This document shows, in pieces, positions 18,105-25,804 of a stretch of 47,200 nt of DNA. The stretch covers positions 1-47,200 of the forward strand of contig NZ_CAMFLC010000031.1 in NCBI RefSeq assembly GCF_945957465.1. The letters run 5' to 3'. The notes beneath the pieces were generated by a model. It was not told the DNA's origin. It worked only from the letters and a program-made list of their open reading frames with translations, and did no database searches. A program made the position numbers and the translations under genes. Numbering within the stretch: the stretch's first letter is position 1; every line of letters begins with the position of its first letter. This DNA comes from an uncultured Leifsonia sp. (lineage in GTDB: Bacteria > Actinomycetota > Actinomycetes > Actinomycetales > Microbacteriaceae).

Positions 18105-18121
18105 ACATTCGTCACGAATGT
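18105..18121. promoter_or_regulatory. palindrome between dapB and GNAT gene
   Basis: ACATTCGT-C-ACGAATGT, perfect 8-bp arms around one central base. Candidate -10 boxes lie on both sides (TAGGGT at 18080-18085 for dapB, TACGCT at 18134-18139 for the GNAT gene), so the palindrome covers the -35 zone of both divergent promoters. This is a good position for an operator. The same core recurs in the large palindrome at 41272-41326. Confidence 0.6.
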
Positions 18122-18145
18122 GCGCGCGCGAACTACGCTGGGGCG

Positions 18146-18649
18146 ATGGTCTCATTCGCCGATGTCTCCGTGACCGACGCGGTCGCACACAGCATGCTGG
18201 CCGCCTACTTCGCGGAACGTGCCGCGACGTTCCCCGACTCCCAGGGCGCGTATCGCACCACCTTCCCCGATCCTGGGCAGTTCGTCCCGCCGGCGGGAGT
18301 CTTCCTGCTGGCGTACGACGACGGCGAGGCGGGATGCGGCGGCATCCGCGAACTGAGCGTCCCGCTCTCCGACACCGAGGACGGCCAGCAGATCGTCCGC
18401 TACGAGGTCAAGCATCTCTGGGTCGCCCCCGCACACCGGGGTCACGGCATCGGCCGCGCTATCCTCGCCGAGCTGGAGCACCGCGCGCGCGGGTTCGGCG
18501 CGACGGAGATCGTGCTCGACACGAACGCGAGTCTGGAGGCCGCAGGCAGCCTCTACCGCTCGCACGGCTACGAGAGCATCCAGCCGTACAACGAGAACCC
18601 GAACGCGACCGACTGGTTCCGCAAGCGGCTGACTAGGAGCGCGGGCTAG
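18146..18649 (+). CDS. GNAT family N-acetyltransferase
   Basis: 167 aa. Motif A is LWVAPAHRGHGIGRAILAEL near residues 92-111, with the R-G-H-G-I-G pyrophosphate loop, followed by IVLDTNASLEAAGSLYRSHG with a typical C-terminal YE. Substrate unknown; the YEVKHLWV strand and C-terminal WFRKRL resemble small-molecule acetyltransferases. ATG 18146 lacks a Shine-Dalgarno sequence; TACGCT ends 6 nt upstream, consistent with a leaderless mRNA. Its TAG stop shares the palindrome CTAG with the stop of the convergent phosphatase gene. Confidence 0.9.
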   Translation: MVSFADVSVTDAVAHSMLAAYFAERAATFPDSQGAYRTTFPDPGQFVPPAGVFLLAYDDGEAGCGGIRELSVPLSDTEDGQQIVRYEVKHLWVAPAHRGHGIGRAILAELEHRARGFGATEIVLDTNASLEAAGSLYRSHGYESIQPYNENPNATDWFRKRLTRSAG

Positions 18650-19248
18650 ACCGGCTGCAGCTCCGGCAGGCCGGTGCGCAGCTCGACCGGGAGGTGGCCG
18701 AGGTCGTTGTGCACGACCAGCACGGGAGGCTTGGCCGAGCGGACACGGATGATCGTGAGTCCGCAGTTGGCCTGGTTCAAGCCGAGCCAGCGCCAGGCGG
18801 GGGCGTCGAAGACGTGGCGCACGAACCAGCCGATGACGAAGTTGTGCGTGACGAGGAGGTCGTGCCGGTCGCCCATCGCCGGCGTCAGGAACTCGTGGAC
18901 GGCGTCTTCCATCTGTGCCCGGCCCGCCTCGATCTCGGCCTCGGTCACGGAGCCGAAGAAGGACTCGAACGCCTTGGGCATGTCGGGCGTCGGCCCGGAG
19001 GGGATGCAGTCGAACAAAAGGCTCGACGGTTGGGGATCGAGCGACGGCATGCGCTCGGCGATGATCGATGCGGTCTGCTCCGCACGCACGAGCGGCGAGT
19101 GGTACATCCCCGTGAACGGCACGCCGCTCAGCCGGTCGGCAACGAGCTGCGCCTGGCGCTTTCCACGGGGCGACAGCGGGCCGTCCGGGAGGCCGTGCTC
19201 GGCGTCCTGCTGCTCGCCGTGACGCACGAGATAGAGGTAATGAGGCAC
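18646..19248 (-). CDS. histidine phosphatase family protein
   Basis: 200 aa, phosphoglycerate-mutase-like fold. The phospho-accepting histidine is in YLVRHGEQ at residues 7-13, with LSPRGKRQAQLVADRL following, and the second histidine is in LLVTHNFVIGWFV near residue 134. These proteins dephosphorylate small molecules or proteins; the substrate is not predictable here. GTG 19248 has AAAGG about 9 nt upstream. Downstream of the M16 peptidase gene on the same strand (39-base gap), so probably cotranscribed. Its stop overlaps the convergent GNAT stop by 4 bases. Confidence 0.92.
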   Translation of the reverse strand: MPHYLYLVRHGEQQDAEHGLPDGPLSPRGKRQAQLVADRLSGVPFTGMYHSPLVRAEQTASIIAERMPSLDPQPSSLLFDCIPSGPTPDMPKAFESFFGSVTEAEIEAGRAQMEDAVHEFLTPAMGDRHDLLVTHNFVIGWFVRHVFDAPAWRWLGLNQANCGLTIIRVRSAKPPVLVVHNDLGHLPVELRTGLPELQPV

Positions 19249-19287
19249 GGAGTAGACCTTTCGATGGAACGGGTGGGAGCGGCCGGG

Positions 19288-20637
19288 TCAGGAGACCAGG
19301 CCGGCGAAGACGTCATCGTCGACGCCTCCGACCGCTGAGACGGAGACCGGGCGCTGCGCCAGATCACGGGCGAGTTGCTGCACGTCGTCGGCGGTGACGA
19401 GGTGCAGGCGACGGAGGCTCTCGTCGAGGTCGGAGAACTCGCCGAGGCTGATCTCGGCGCGACCGAGCCGTGACATCCGGGTGTCGGAGTCTTCCAAGGC
19501 GAGGGCGGCGCCGCCCGAAAGCTGGCCGACCGCGCGGCGGAGCTCGTCGGCGGTCACCCCGCCGTCGGCGAGTCGATGCAGCTCGGCGAGCATGAGCTCG
19601 GCCACTTGGCGCGCTTTCGACGGCGCGCACCCGGCGAACAGCCCGTAGACACCGGCGTCGGAGTACGAGCCGGAGAACGAGTAGACCGCGTAGGCCAGCC
19701 CACGCTTCTCACGGACCTCCTGGAACAACCGGCTCGACATCCCGCCGCCGAGGATGGAGTTGAGCACGCTCATCGTCGTCCTGCGGTCGTCGGTCGCCAC
19801 GATGCCGGGGAGACCGACGATCAGGTTGGCCTGTTCGATCGGGCGCTGCACGGTCACCACACTCGCGGAGCGCTTCACCGTCGCCGGCGTCGTCGCGCGG
19901 CGGTCGACGGGCGCGGCCTCGTGCTGCGGGTCCCAGCCGGCGGCGTCGAGCGCGCGCTGCACGCCGGCGACGAGGACATCATGATCCACCGCTCCGGCGG
20001 CGGTGATGACCAGATCGCGCGGACGGTAGTTGGCTTGATAGTGGTTCCAGACGGCATCGCGCGTGGCGGCGCGGATCGTCTCCGGCCGGCCTCCGATGGG
20101 TCGACCCAGCGGGTGGTCACCGAGCACGGCGGTGAACAACCGGTCGTTGGCGACGTCGGCGGGGTCGTCCTCCGCCATCGAGAGCTCTTCGAGGATGACG
20201 CCGCGCTCGTTCTCGAACTCGGTCGGGTCGAGCAACGACGACGTCAGCATGTCGCCGATGACCTCCACCGCCATCGGCAGATCCCGGTCCTGCACCTTGG
20301 CGTAGTAGCAGGTGTACTCCTTGGCCGTCATCGCGTTGTGCTCTCCGCCGACCGAATCGAACGATACGGCGATGTCGAGCGCGGTGCGCGTGCGCGTGCC
20401 CTTGAACAGGAGGTGCTCGAGGAAGTGCGTGGAGCCCAGGCTGCCGGGCATGGCCTCCGTCTCGTCGCGGGACCCGACGGCCACCCAGTAGCCGAGCGTC
20501 GCGCTGCGGGAGCCGGGCACATGCTCGCTCAGGATGCGCACACCGCTGGGGAGGATCGTGCGACGGACCAGTGCGTCGCCCGATGCGGCGAATGCGAGGT
20601 CGGCCAGACCGAGAGGGAGGTCGACTGCGCTGTTCAT
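19288..20637 (-). CDS. M16 family zinc metallopeptidase
   Basis: 449 aa, processing-peptidase-like (pitrilysin clan). The inverted zinc motif HFLEH (HxxEH) is near residue 70, with the distal glutamate in ENERGVILEEL. The C-terminal inactive-half features include LPGIVATDDR and NSILGGGMSSRLFQEVREKR. Often in actinobacteria this gene lies between polynucleotide phosphorylase and dapB; here dapB and a TPR protein lie downstream. ATG 20637 is preceded by GGAGG at short spacing; an in-frame extension to 20715 would run through the divergent regulatory region and is less likely. It diverges from a TetR gene. Confidence 0.94.
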   Translation of the reverse strand: MNSAVDLPLGLADLAFAASGDALVRRTILPSGVRILSEHVPGSRSATLGYWVAVGSRDETEAMPGSLGSTHFLEHLLFKGTRTRTALDIAVSFDSVGGEHNAMTAKEYTCYYAKVQDRDLPMAVEVIGDMLTSSLLDPTEFENERGVILEELSMAEDDPADVANDRLFTAVLGDHPLGRPIGGRPETIRAATRDAVWNHYQANYRPRDLVITAAGAVDHDVLVAGVQRALDAAGWDPQHEAAPVDRRATTPATVKRSASVVTVQRPIEQANLIVGLPGIVATDDRRTTMSVLNSILGGGMSSRLFQEVREKRGLAYAVYSFSGSYSDAGVYGLFAGCAPSKARQVAELMLAELHRLADGGVTADELRRAVGQLSGGAALALEDSDTRMSRLGRAEISLGEFSDLDESLRRLHLVTADDVQQLARDLAQRPVSVSAVGGVDDDVFAGLVS

Positions 20638-20694
20638 CCCCTCCACCCTACGCCAGCCCTCGATCGAAAGCGGAGACTGGGAAAATGAGGACAA

Positions 20695-20762
20695 ACAGAC
20701 TGGTCTGTCTACCACTATACTGATATCACCACCCTGACCGGTCGTCCCCCCTTGGACCGGTC
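20695..20762 (+). promoter_or_regulatory. TetR promoter with candidate operators
   Basis: ACAGAC-TG-GTCTGT (20695-20708) is a perfect inverted repeat overlapping the region just upstream of a -10-like TATACT (20716-20721). Two copies of the self-complementary octamer GACCGGTC follow at 20736-20743 and 20755-20762, 19 bp apart. The site lies in the 185-base divergent gap between the M16 peptidase gene and the TetR gene, so autoregulation is likely. Confidence 0.6.
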
Positions 20763-20822
20763 GGGTGGGTCTCGCACCACCAGAGTGGAGGCCCCGCCTC
20801 CTTGTTGAGAGGAGACGACCGA

Positions 20823-21407
20823 ATGGTCGTAAGTGCCCGAGCGACCATCAGGCCGCCCGCGCCGTCCAAGATCAAGATCCTCGCCACAGCGGACGAGCTC
20901 TTCTACCAGGAGGGCATCCACACGGTCGGCGTCGATCGCATCATCGCGGGTGCCCGCGTGACGAAGGCGACGTTCTACAAGCACTTCCGCTCCAAGGACT
21001 TGCTCATCATCGCGTATGTCGAGGGCCGCGACCGTCAGGTGCGCGAGTGGTTCGCCGCGCAGGAGCGCGAGACGGACGACCCGAAGGCCATCGCCCGCGC
21101 ACTCGTCGACTCCATCAACGCCGAGGCTGTCCGGCCCGGCTTCCGCGGCGATCCGTTCATCAACGCCGCCGCTCAGTTCGCCGACGAGAACCACCCGGTG
21201 CGTGTCGCGGTGACGGCCCATCGCGACTGGTACGCCAAGCACATCGAGGAGCTGTTCCGCCAGATCGGCCACCCGCGGCCGGGAGACGCGGCCGACGACC
21301 TCATCCTCGCCCGAGACGGCGCCCTCGCCGGCGGCTACGTCGGCGACCCGATCGCCGCAGGCGCGGCTCTGCACCGCGCCCTCGACCGCATCCTCGCGGA
21401 GGCGTAG
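20823..21407 (+). CDS. TetR family transcriptional regulator
   Basis: 194 aa. The N-terminal helix-turn-helix is seen in ILATADELFYQEGIHTVGVD, then IIAGARVTKATFYKHFRSK and a DLLIIAYVEGRD linker helix (residues about 17-65); the remaining helical domain would bind a ligand that cannot be predicted. ATG 20823 is preceded by AGAGGAG with 8-nt spacing; a TTG at 20802 is less likely. It diverges from the M16 peptidase gene and converges on the aldo/keto reductase gene. Inverted repeats upstream suggest it represses itself and perhaps neighbours. Confidence 0.93.
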   Translation: MVVSARATIRPPAPSKIKILATADELFYQEGIHTVGVDRIIAGARVTKATFYKHFRSKDLLIIAYVEGRDRQVREWFAAQERETDDPKAIARALVDSINAEAVRPGFRGDPFINAAAQFADENHPVRVAVTAHRDWYAKHIEELFRQIGHPRPGDAADDLILARDGALAGGYVGDPIAAGAALHRALDRILAEA

Positions 21408-21487
21408 GGCAACGGAGGACATCCGGCGCGACACGCCCGGGAAACGCGGCGTGCGGAGGAGATCGGCGCGGCGAGAGCGCGAGAGTC

Positions 21488-21521
21488 CTCCGATGCCGAC
21501 GCGGGGCGTCGCTACTCGGAG
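21488..21521. terminator. nested hairpin between TetR and aldo/keto reductase genes
   Basis: CTCCGA ... TCGGAG flanks an inner GACGC-GGG-GCGTC stem, in the gap between convergent stop codons (the last arm overlaps the reductase stop). There is no T-tract on either side. A bidirectional terminator is plausible by position. Confidence 0.4.
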
Positions 21522-22795
21522 ACGCGGTCGAGTTCGAGCATCTGGGCGCGCGTGAGGCGGATGCCGGCGGCCGCCATGAGCCCGTCCACCTGTTCGGGGC
21601 GGCTCGCGCTCGCGACCGGGGCCACGATGGTGCGCTTGGCCAGCAGCCAGGCGATCGCGATGCTCGCGGGCGAGACACCGTGCTCCGCGGCGATGCGGTC
21701 GAGCACAGCCAGCACGCGCATGCCCTTGCGGTTCACGTACGCGGACGCCCGGACGCTGCGGGCGTCGGCGCTGAGGTCGGACTTCGAGCGGTACTTGCCG
21801 GTGAGGAAGCCGTTGGCCAGCGCGTAGTACGGCATCACGGCGAGGCCCTGTGCGGCCGCGACGATCCGCAGCGCGCTCTCGAACTCGGACCGGTGCATGA
21901 GGTTGTACTGCGTCTGGATGGCCACGAACTTCGGCAACCCGGCGGACGCCATGATGCGCGCCTCGATGAGGCGATCCGCACTGAAGTTGGAGGCCGCCAG
22001 GTAGCGGACCTTGCCTGTCTCGATCAGCCACTCCGCCGTCGCCAGGCTGTCTTCCAGCGGAACCTCGGCGTCGTCGTCGTGGAAGTACAGCAGGTCGATA
22101 CGGTCGGTCTGCAGGCGCTCGAGAGAGGCCTCCACCGCGCGGACGATGCTGACAGAGCCGAGCCCCGGGTTCTCATGGTGACGGCCCACCTTGGTCGCGA
22201 CGACGAGGTCGTCGCGGTTGCCGCGCTCACGCATCCACTTGCCGATCAGGACCTCGCTGCGACCGCCGACGTAGCTGTCGGCGGTGTCGATGAAGTCGCC
22301 GCCGAGCGCGGCGAAACGGTCGAGGATCGCAAGGGACGTGTCGCCGTCGGCCGTCCAGCCGAACACGCTGGCGCCCAGGGACAGCGGGTACACCGCGAGG
22401 TCGCTCTCGCCGATGCGGCGGGGAGCGATGATCGACAGCGGCGCCGTGCGCTCGAGCCGGGTGTCGATGTCGAGCGGGCCGCCCGTGTCGGTCGACGGCT
22501 CGGCGGGGTCGACGGGCGCGGGGGGGGTCGCCCGGGGAGCCGCGGTCGCGGGAGCCGCGGTCGCGGGAGCCGCGGTCGCGGGAGCCGCGGTCGCGGGAGC
22601 CGTGGTCGCGGGAGCGCTGGTCGCAGAAGCCGTGCGCGACGCCGACGAGCCGGTCGGGGCGGACGCTGCGACGGACGGCGCGGGGGCCGCTGCCGGAGCA
22701 CCCGTCTCGTCGTCCGCAGAAGCGGACCGCGACGCAGCGGCCGGGGCACGGAGTCCGACGGTCTCGAGCAGGCGCAGGGGAAGAAGCTGTGGCAT
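21512..22795 (-). CDS. aldo/keto reductase with repeat-rich N-terminal extension
   Basis: 427 aa. From about residue 112 this is a normal aldo/keto reductase barrel with the catalytic tetrad visible: Asp and Tyr in FIDTADSYVGG, Lys in VVATKVGRH, His in LLYFHDDD. It should be an NADPH-dependent oxidoreductase of unknown substrate. The first 110 residues are unusual: Ala/Pro/Ser/Thr-rich, with six ATAAP-type repeats encoded by a 15-bp tandem array. The start ATG 22795 is supported by AAGGGGG about 6 nt upstream, so the extension is probably translated. The upstream gap carries a 16-bp perfect palindrome and a possible -10 (TATACC). Confidence 0.92.
   Translation of the reverse strand: MPQLLPLRLLETVGLRAPAAASRSASADDETGAPAAAPAPSVAASAPTGSSASRTASATSAPATTAPATAAPATAAPATAAPATAAPRATPPAPVDPAEPSTDTGGPLDIDTRLERTAPLSIIAPRRIGESDLAVYPLSLGASVFGWTADGDTSLAILDRFAALGGDFIDTADSYVGGRSEVLIGKWMRERGNRDDLVVATKVGRHHENPGLGSVSIVRAVEASLERLQTDRIDLLYFHDDDAEVPLEDSLATAEWLIETGKVRYLAASNFSADRLIEARIMASAGLPKFVAIQTQYNLMHRSEFESALRIVAAAQGLAVMPYYALANGFLTGKYRSKSDLSADARSVRASAYVNRKGMRVLAVLDRIAAEHGVSPASIAIAWLLAKRTIVAPVASASRPEQVDGLMAAAGIRLTRAQMLELDRVSE
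22535..22624. repeat. 15-bp tandem repeat inside the aldo/keto reductase gene
   Basis: Six adjacent copies of GGGAGCCGCGGTCGC (plus strand); the first four are identical, the last two differ by one or two bases, and a more degenerate copy follows. On the coding strand each copy encodes Ala-Thr-Ala-Ala-Pro. Because the unit is a multiple of three, copy-number change keeps the frame. Confidence 0.95.
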
Positions 22796-22851
22796 CGCGT
22801 CCCCCTTCCCGTTGTTCGAGCGGTATATCACACGGGAACCCGACCCACGGC

Positions 22852-22867
22852 CTCGAATCGATTCGAG
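22852..22867. promoter_or_regulatory. 16-bp perfect palindrome upstream of aldo/keto reductase
   Basis: CTCGAATCGATTCGAG, 57-72 bases before the reductase ATG. A central CG in a perfect palindrome is typical of LacI-family operators, but other regulators fit too. A second looser inverted repeat (CTCTGC ... GCAGAG around AACGTT) lies just beside it. The 171-base gap otherwise shows no gene. Confidence 0.5.
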
Positions 22868-22966
22868 CGTGCTCTGCTCTGGAACGTTAAGGGCAGAGTA
22901 CGGCATGCCGCCGACAGCGCACGACCAATCCGGTGAACGGCGTCGGAATCGTTCATCACAGTTTCA

Positions 22967-23785
22967 TCACGACGTTCCGGTCGCCCGGCGGACGACCGCT
23001 CGCGCGTGCGCGATGACGGGCCCGTCGACCATCCGGCCGCCGTGCCGGAACACTCCCCCGCCGGCCGCCTCGGCCGCCGCGAGCAGCTCCACGGCATCCC
23101 CGAGCTGCTCGTCGGACGGCCGGTAGGCCCGCCGCACCGTCTCCACCTGCGACGGGTGGATGCACGCGGTCGCGGCGAAACCCACTGCCACCGCGTCCTC
23201 GGCCTCGGCGGCCAGCCCGTCCAGGTCGGCGATGTCGAGGTGCACGGTGTCGATCGCGGGCTTCCCGGCGGCGCCCGCCGCCAGCAGCACCGCTGAGCGC
23301 GCGTGCAGGGCGACGTCGCGGTAGCGACCGTCGGCATACCGGCTGGAGGTGCCGCCCAGCGACGCGACCAGGTCCTCCGCCCCCCACATCACGGCGACCA
23401 CGCCGTCGGCCGCCGCCAGCTCGCCCGCGGAGCGCACACCGGCGGCCGTCTCGCACAGCGCGATCACATCGAGTCCCCGCAGCCCGGCGAGACCGTCCGC
23501 GCTCTCGGCCTTCGGGAGCATGACCGCGCGATAGGGCGTGACGGCGAGCGCGGCGAGGTCGGCGGCCTGGTCGTCCGTGCCCGACGGATTGACCCGCACG
23601 ATCACCCGGGCGGGATCCAGCTCGGAAGCGGCGATCGCCTCGCGCGCAGCCGCGCGCCTCGAAGGATCGACGGCGTCCTCGAGATCGAGGATGACCGCGT
23701 CCGAGCGCTCCAGCGCCTTGTCGTACCGGTCCGGCCGGTCGGCCGGGCAGAACAGGAGTGCGGGACCCCAGGGGAAGACCGTCAT
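22967..23785 (-). CDS. CitE-like HpcH/HpaI aldolase family lyase
   Basis: 272 aa, stand-alone citrate-lyase-beta-like TIM barrel. Motifs: ALLFCPADRPDRYDKAL at the N-terminus, the metal-binding acid in ILDLEDAVDP, RVNPSGT, and VMWGAEDLVASLGG. Members of this family cleave beta-hydroxyacyl-CoAs such as malyl-, citramalyl- or 3-hydroxy-3-methylglutaryl-CoA. There are no citrate lyase alpha or gamma genes nearby, so it is not part of a citrate lyase complex. As the last gene of the leucine-type operon, overlapping maoC as ATGA (23782-23785), it most likely performs the final C-C cleavage in place of a classical HMG-CoA lyase (inference). Confidence 0.9.
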   Translation of the reverse strand: MTVFPWGPALLFCPADRPDRYDKALERSDAVILDLEDAVDPSRRAAAREAIAASELDPARVIVRVNPSGTDDQAADLAALAVTPYRAVMLPKAESADGLAGLRGLDVIALCETAAGVRSAGELAAADGVVAVMWGAEDLVASLGGTSSRYADGRYRDVALHARSAVLLAAGAAGKPAIDTVHLDIADLDGLAAEAEDAVAVGFAATACIHPSQVETVRRAYRPSDEQLGDAVELLAAAEAAGGGVFRHGGRMVDGPVIAHARAVVRRATGTS

Positions 23786-24270
23786 GCGTCGGCCGTCCCC
23801 AGGTGGGCGTCCCTGCACCACACCATCACCTGGCGCGTCGCGGTCGCGACCACGACGCCGTCCTGGTTGCGGCCCGTGTGCTCGAGCGTGACGATCCCCT
23901 GGCCAGGCCGGGAGGCGGAGAGCCGCTTGGCGGTGACCGTGGTCTCCGAGTAGAGCGTGTCGCCGTGGTACAGCGGGTGCGGGAACGCGACCTCCGAGAA
24001 GCCGAGGTTCGCGACGATCGTGCCCTGGGTCAGCTGCGCCACCGACGCGCCGACGATCGTCGCGAGCGTCCACATCGAGTTCATCAACCGCTCCCCGAAC
24101 GGCTGCCGCGCCGACCAGGCCGCGTCGAGGTGCAACGCCTGCGTGTTCATCGTGAGCGTGGTGAACAGGACGTTGTCGGCCTCCGTGACCGTCCGCCCCG
24201 GCCGGTGCAGGTAGCGGGTCTCCAGCTCGAACTCCTCGTAGTAGAGCCCGCGCTGCTCGATCTCGTTCAC
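23782..24270 (-). CDS. MaoC family dehydratase
   Basis: 162 aa, single hot-dog domain of the (R)-specific enoyl-CoA hydratase type. Hot-dog features include [19 protein letters not shown] near residues 26-44 and [20 protein letters not shown]. It starts with GTG at 24270, overlapping the scoB stop as GTGA, and itself overlaps the lyase gene. In this operon it probably hydrates 3-methylglutaconyl-CoA (or itaconyl-/mesaconyl-type CoA esters), the role filled by a crotonase in Pseudomonas liu clusters. This assignment follows from context and from the similar mycobacterial locus, not from sequence alone. Confidence 0.9.
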   Translation of the reverse strand: MNEIEQRGLYYEEFELETRYLHRPGRTVTEADNVLFTTLTMNTQALHLDAAWSARQPFGERLMNSMWTLATIVGASVAQLTQGTIVANLGFSEVAFPHPLYHGDTLYSETTVTAKRLSASRPGQGIVTLEHTGRNQDGVVVATATRQVMVWCRDAHLGTADA

Positions 24271-24914
24271 GATGCCGCCTCCAGCTCCACCGCGAGCGGC
24301 GCTCCGGTCGCCGCGACGACCTCCTCGACCGTCACACCGGGTGCGGTCTCGCGCAGGACCAGCCCCGCGGGCGTCACATCGATGACGGCGAGGTCGGTGA
24401 TGATCCGGTCGACGCAGCCCGTGCCGGTGAGCGGGAGCGTGCACTCGCTGAGGATCTTGGGGCGGCCCTCCTTGTCGACGTGCTCCATCATCACGATGAG
24501 CCGCTTGGCGCCGAACACGAGATCCATCGCCCCGCCCATGCCCTTGACCATCTTGCCCGGGATCATCCAGTTGGCCAGGTCGCCTGCGGCCGACACCTCC
24601 ATCGCACCCAGCACGGCCACGTCGACATGGCCGCCGCGGACCATTCCGAACGACAGCGACGAGTCGAAGTAGGCTGCGCCGCGCTTGACCGTGACCGTCT
24701 CCTTGCCCGCGTTGATCAGGTCCGGGTCCACGTCGGCGTCGGCCGGATACGGCCCCACCCCCAGCACGCCGTTCTCGGAGTGCAGGATCACTTCGACGCC
24801 CTCCGGGATGTAGTTGGGGATCAGCGTCGGCATCCCGATGCCCAGATTCACGTACTGCCCGTTCTGCAGCTCGCGCGCGACCCGCGCGGCGAGCTCGGTG
24901 CGTGTCAGGCTCAT
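24267..24914 (-). CDS. scoB: 3-oxoacid CoA-transferase subunit B
   Basis: 215 aa, beta subunit of a family I CoA-transferase. The catalytic glutamate lies in [14 protein letters not shown] near residue 50; [15 protein letters not shown] precedes it and [18 protein letters not shown] follows. It transfers CoA from succinyl-CoA to a 3-oxoacid, usually acetoacetate, or the reverse for other dicarboxylates. The ATG at 24914 overlaps the scoA stop as ATGA (24911-24914), ensuring equal synthesis of the two subunits. In a leucine pathway it would activate the acetoacetate product; itaconate activation is an alternative. Confidence 0.95.
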   Translation of the reverse strand: MSLTRTELAARVARELQNGQYVNLGIGMPTLIPNYIPEGVEVILHSENGVLGVGPYPADADVDPDLINAGKETVTVKRGAAYFDSSLSFGMVRGGHVDVAVLGAMEVSAAGDLANWMIPGKMVKGMGGAMDLVFGAKRLIVMMEHVDKEGRPKILSECTLPLTGTGCVDRIITDLAVIDVTPAGLVLRETAPGVTVEEVVAATGAPLAVELEAAS

Positions 24915-25699
24915 CGGTCGCTCCCCTCGCGGCCGGAGGCCGTGGTCGCCGGATCGGACACCGTGCGGCGTTCGATGCGCTTCTCGACGTCCGGTGCGTG
25001 CACCACCCGCTGCACGAAGATGCCCGGGAGGTGCACCGCGCCCGGTTCGAGCTCGCCCGGTTCGACGAGCTCCTCCACCTCGGCGATCGTGACGCCGCCG
25101 GCCATCGCCGCGAGCGGGTTGAAGTTCATGGCGGCGGCGTGGAAGACGAGGTTGCCGTGGCGGTCGCCCTTCGCGGCGTGGACCAGCGCGAAGTCGGGGC
25201 GCAGCGACCGCTCCAGCACGTACGATGCGCCGTCGAACTCGCGCACCTCCTTCGGCTCGCTCGCGACGGCGATCGAGCCGTCGGCGTTGTACCGCCGCGG
25301 GAGGCCGCCGAGCGCGATCTGGGTGCCGACGCCGGCCGGCGTGTAGAACGCGGGGATCCCCGCACCGCCCGCGCGGAGCTTCTCGGCGAGCGTGCCCTGC
25401 GGGGTGAGCTCGACCTCCAGCTCACCCGAGAGGAACTGGCGCGCGAACTCCTTGTTCTCGCCGACGTACGACGAGATCATCTTGCGGATCCGGCGCTCGG
25501 CGAGCAGCAGGCCGAGACCCCAGTCGTCGACGCCGCAGTTGTTGCTGACCACCTCGAGGTCGGTCGTGCCGGCCTCCAGCAGCGCTTGGATGAGCGCGCT
25601 CGGGATGCCGCACAGCCCGAAACCGCCCACGGCGAGCGTGCTCCCGCTCGGGATGTCGGCCACCGCCTCCCCCGCGCTCGCCACCGTCTTGTCGATCAC
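24911..25699 (-). CDS. scoA: 3-oxoacid CoA-transferase subunit A
   Basis: 262 aa, alpha subunit partner of scoB. It shows the family start [16 protein letters not shown], the [16 protein letters not shown] glycine-rich loop and [17 protein letters not shown] 25699 follows GGGGAGGG with about 7-nt spacing. It is separated from the acyl-CoA dehydrogenase gene by 105 bases holding a strong hairpin, so scoA-scoB-maoC-citE could be expressed at a different level from mccB-mccA-acd. Confidence 0.95.
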   Translation of the reverse strand: MIDKTVASAGEAVADIPSGSTLAVGGFGLCGIPSALIQALLEAGTTDLEVVSNNCGVDDWGLGLLLAERRIRKMISSYVGENKEFARQFLSGELEVELTPQGTLAEKLRAGGAGIPAFYTPAGVGTQIALGGLPRRYNADGSIAVASEPKEVREFDGASYVLERSLRPDFALVHAAKGDRHGNLVFHAAAMNFNPLAAMAGGVTIAEVEELVEPGELEPGAVHLPGIFVQRVVHAPDVEKRIERRTVSDPATTASGREGSDR

Positions 25700-25752
25700 C
25701 TGGGTCCCTCCCCTGTCTCCTGCAGTCGAGTACGCAGGAATTACGCCGAATC

Positions 25753-25787
25753 CCGCCGAGTACGCAGACTATTCGCGTACTCGGCGG
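25753..25787 (-). promoter_or_regulatory. strong hairpin/operator between acd and scoA
   Basis: CCGCCGAGTACGC (25753-25765) and GCGTACTCGGCGG (25775-25787) are perfect 13-bp inverted arms with a 9-nt loop. A further copy of CGAGTACGCAG starts at 25727, 30 bp from the one in the left arm, and could pair with the same right arm instead. There is no T-tract. Candidate attenuator, RNA-processing site or protein-binding site. Confidence 0.55.
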
Positions 25788-25804
25788 TTGGAAAGGCGGT
25801 CAGC

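Noticed and set aside
22535-22624. 15-bp tandem repeats as a CRISPR array
   Set aside because: The units are directly adjacent with no spacers, lie inside a coding frame and encode a pentapeptide repeat; no cas genes are present.
20765-22936. Plus-strand open frame of 723 codons over the TetR and aldo/keto reductase genes
   Set aside because: Its composition is Arg/Gly-rich and low-complexity, and both real genes on this stretch have family motifs and ribosome binding sites.
22967-24914. Citrate lyase or citrate fermentation locus because of a CitE-like gene
   Set aside because: There are no CitD, CitF, CitC or CitG genes, and the neighbours are acyl-CoA carboxylase, dehydrogenase and CoA-transferase genes.
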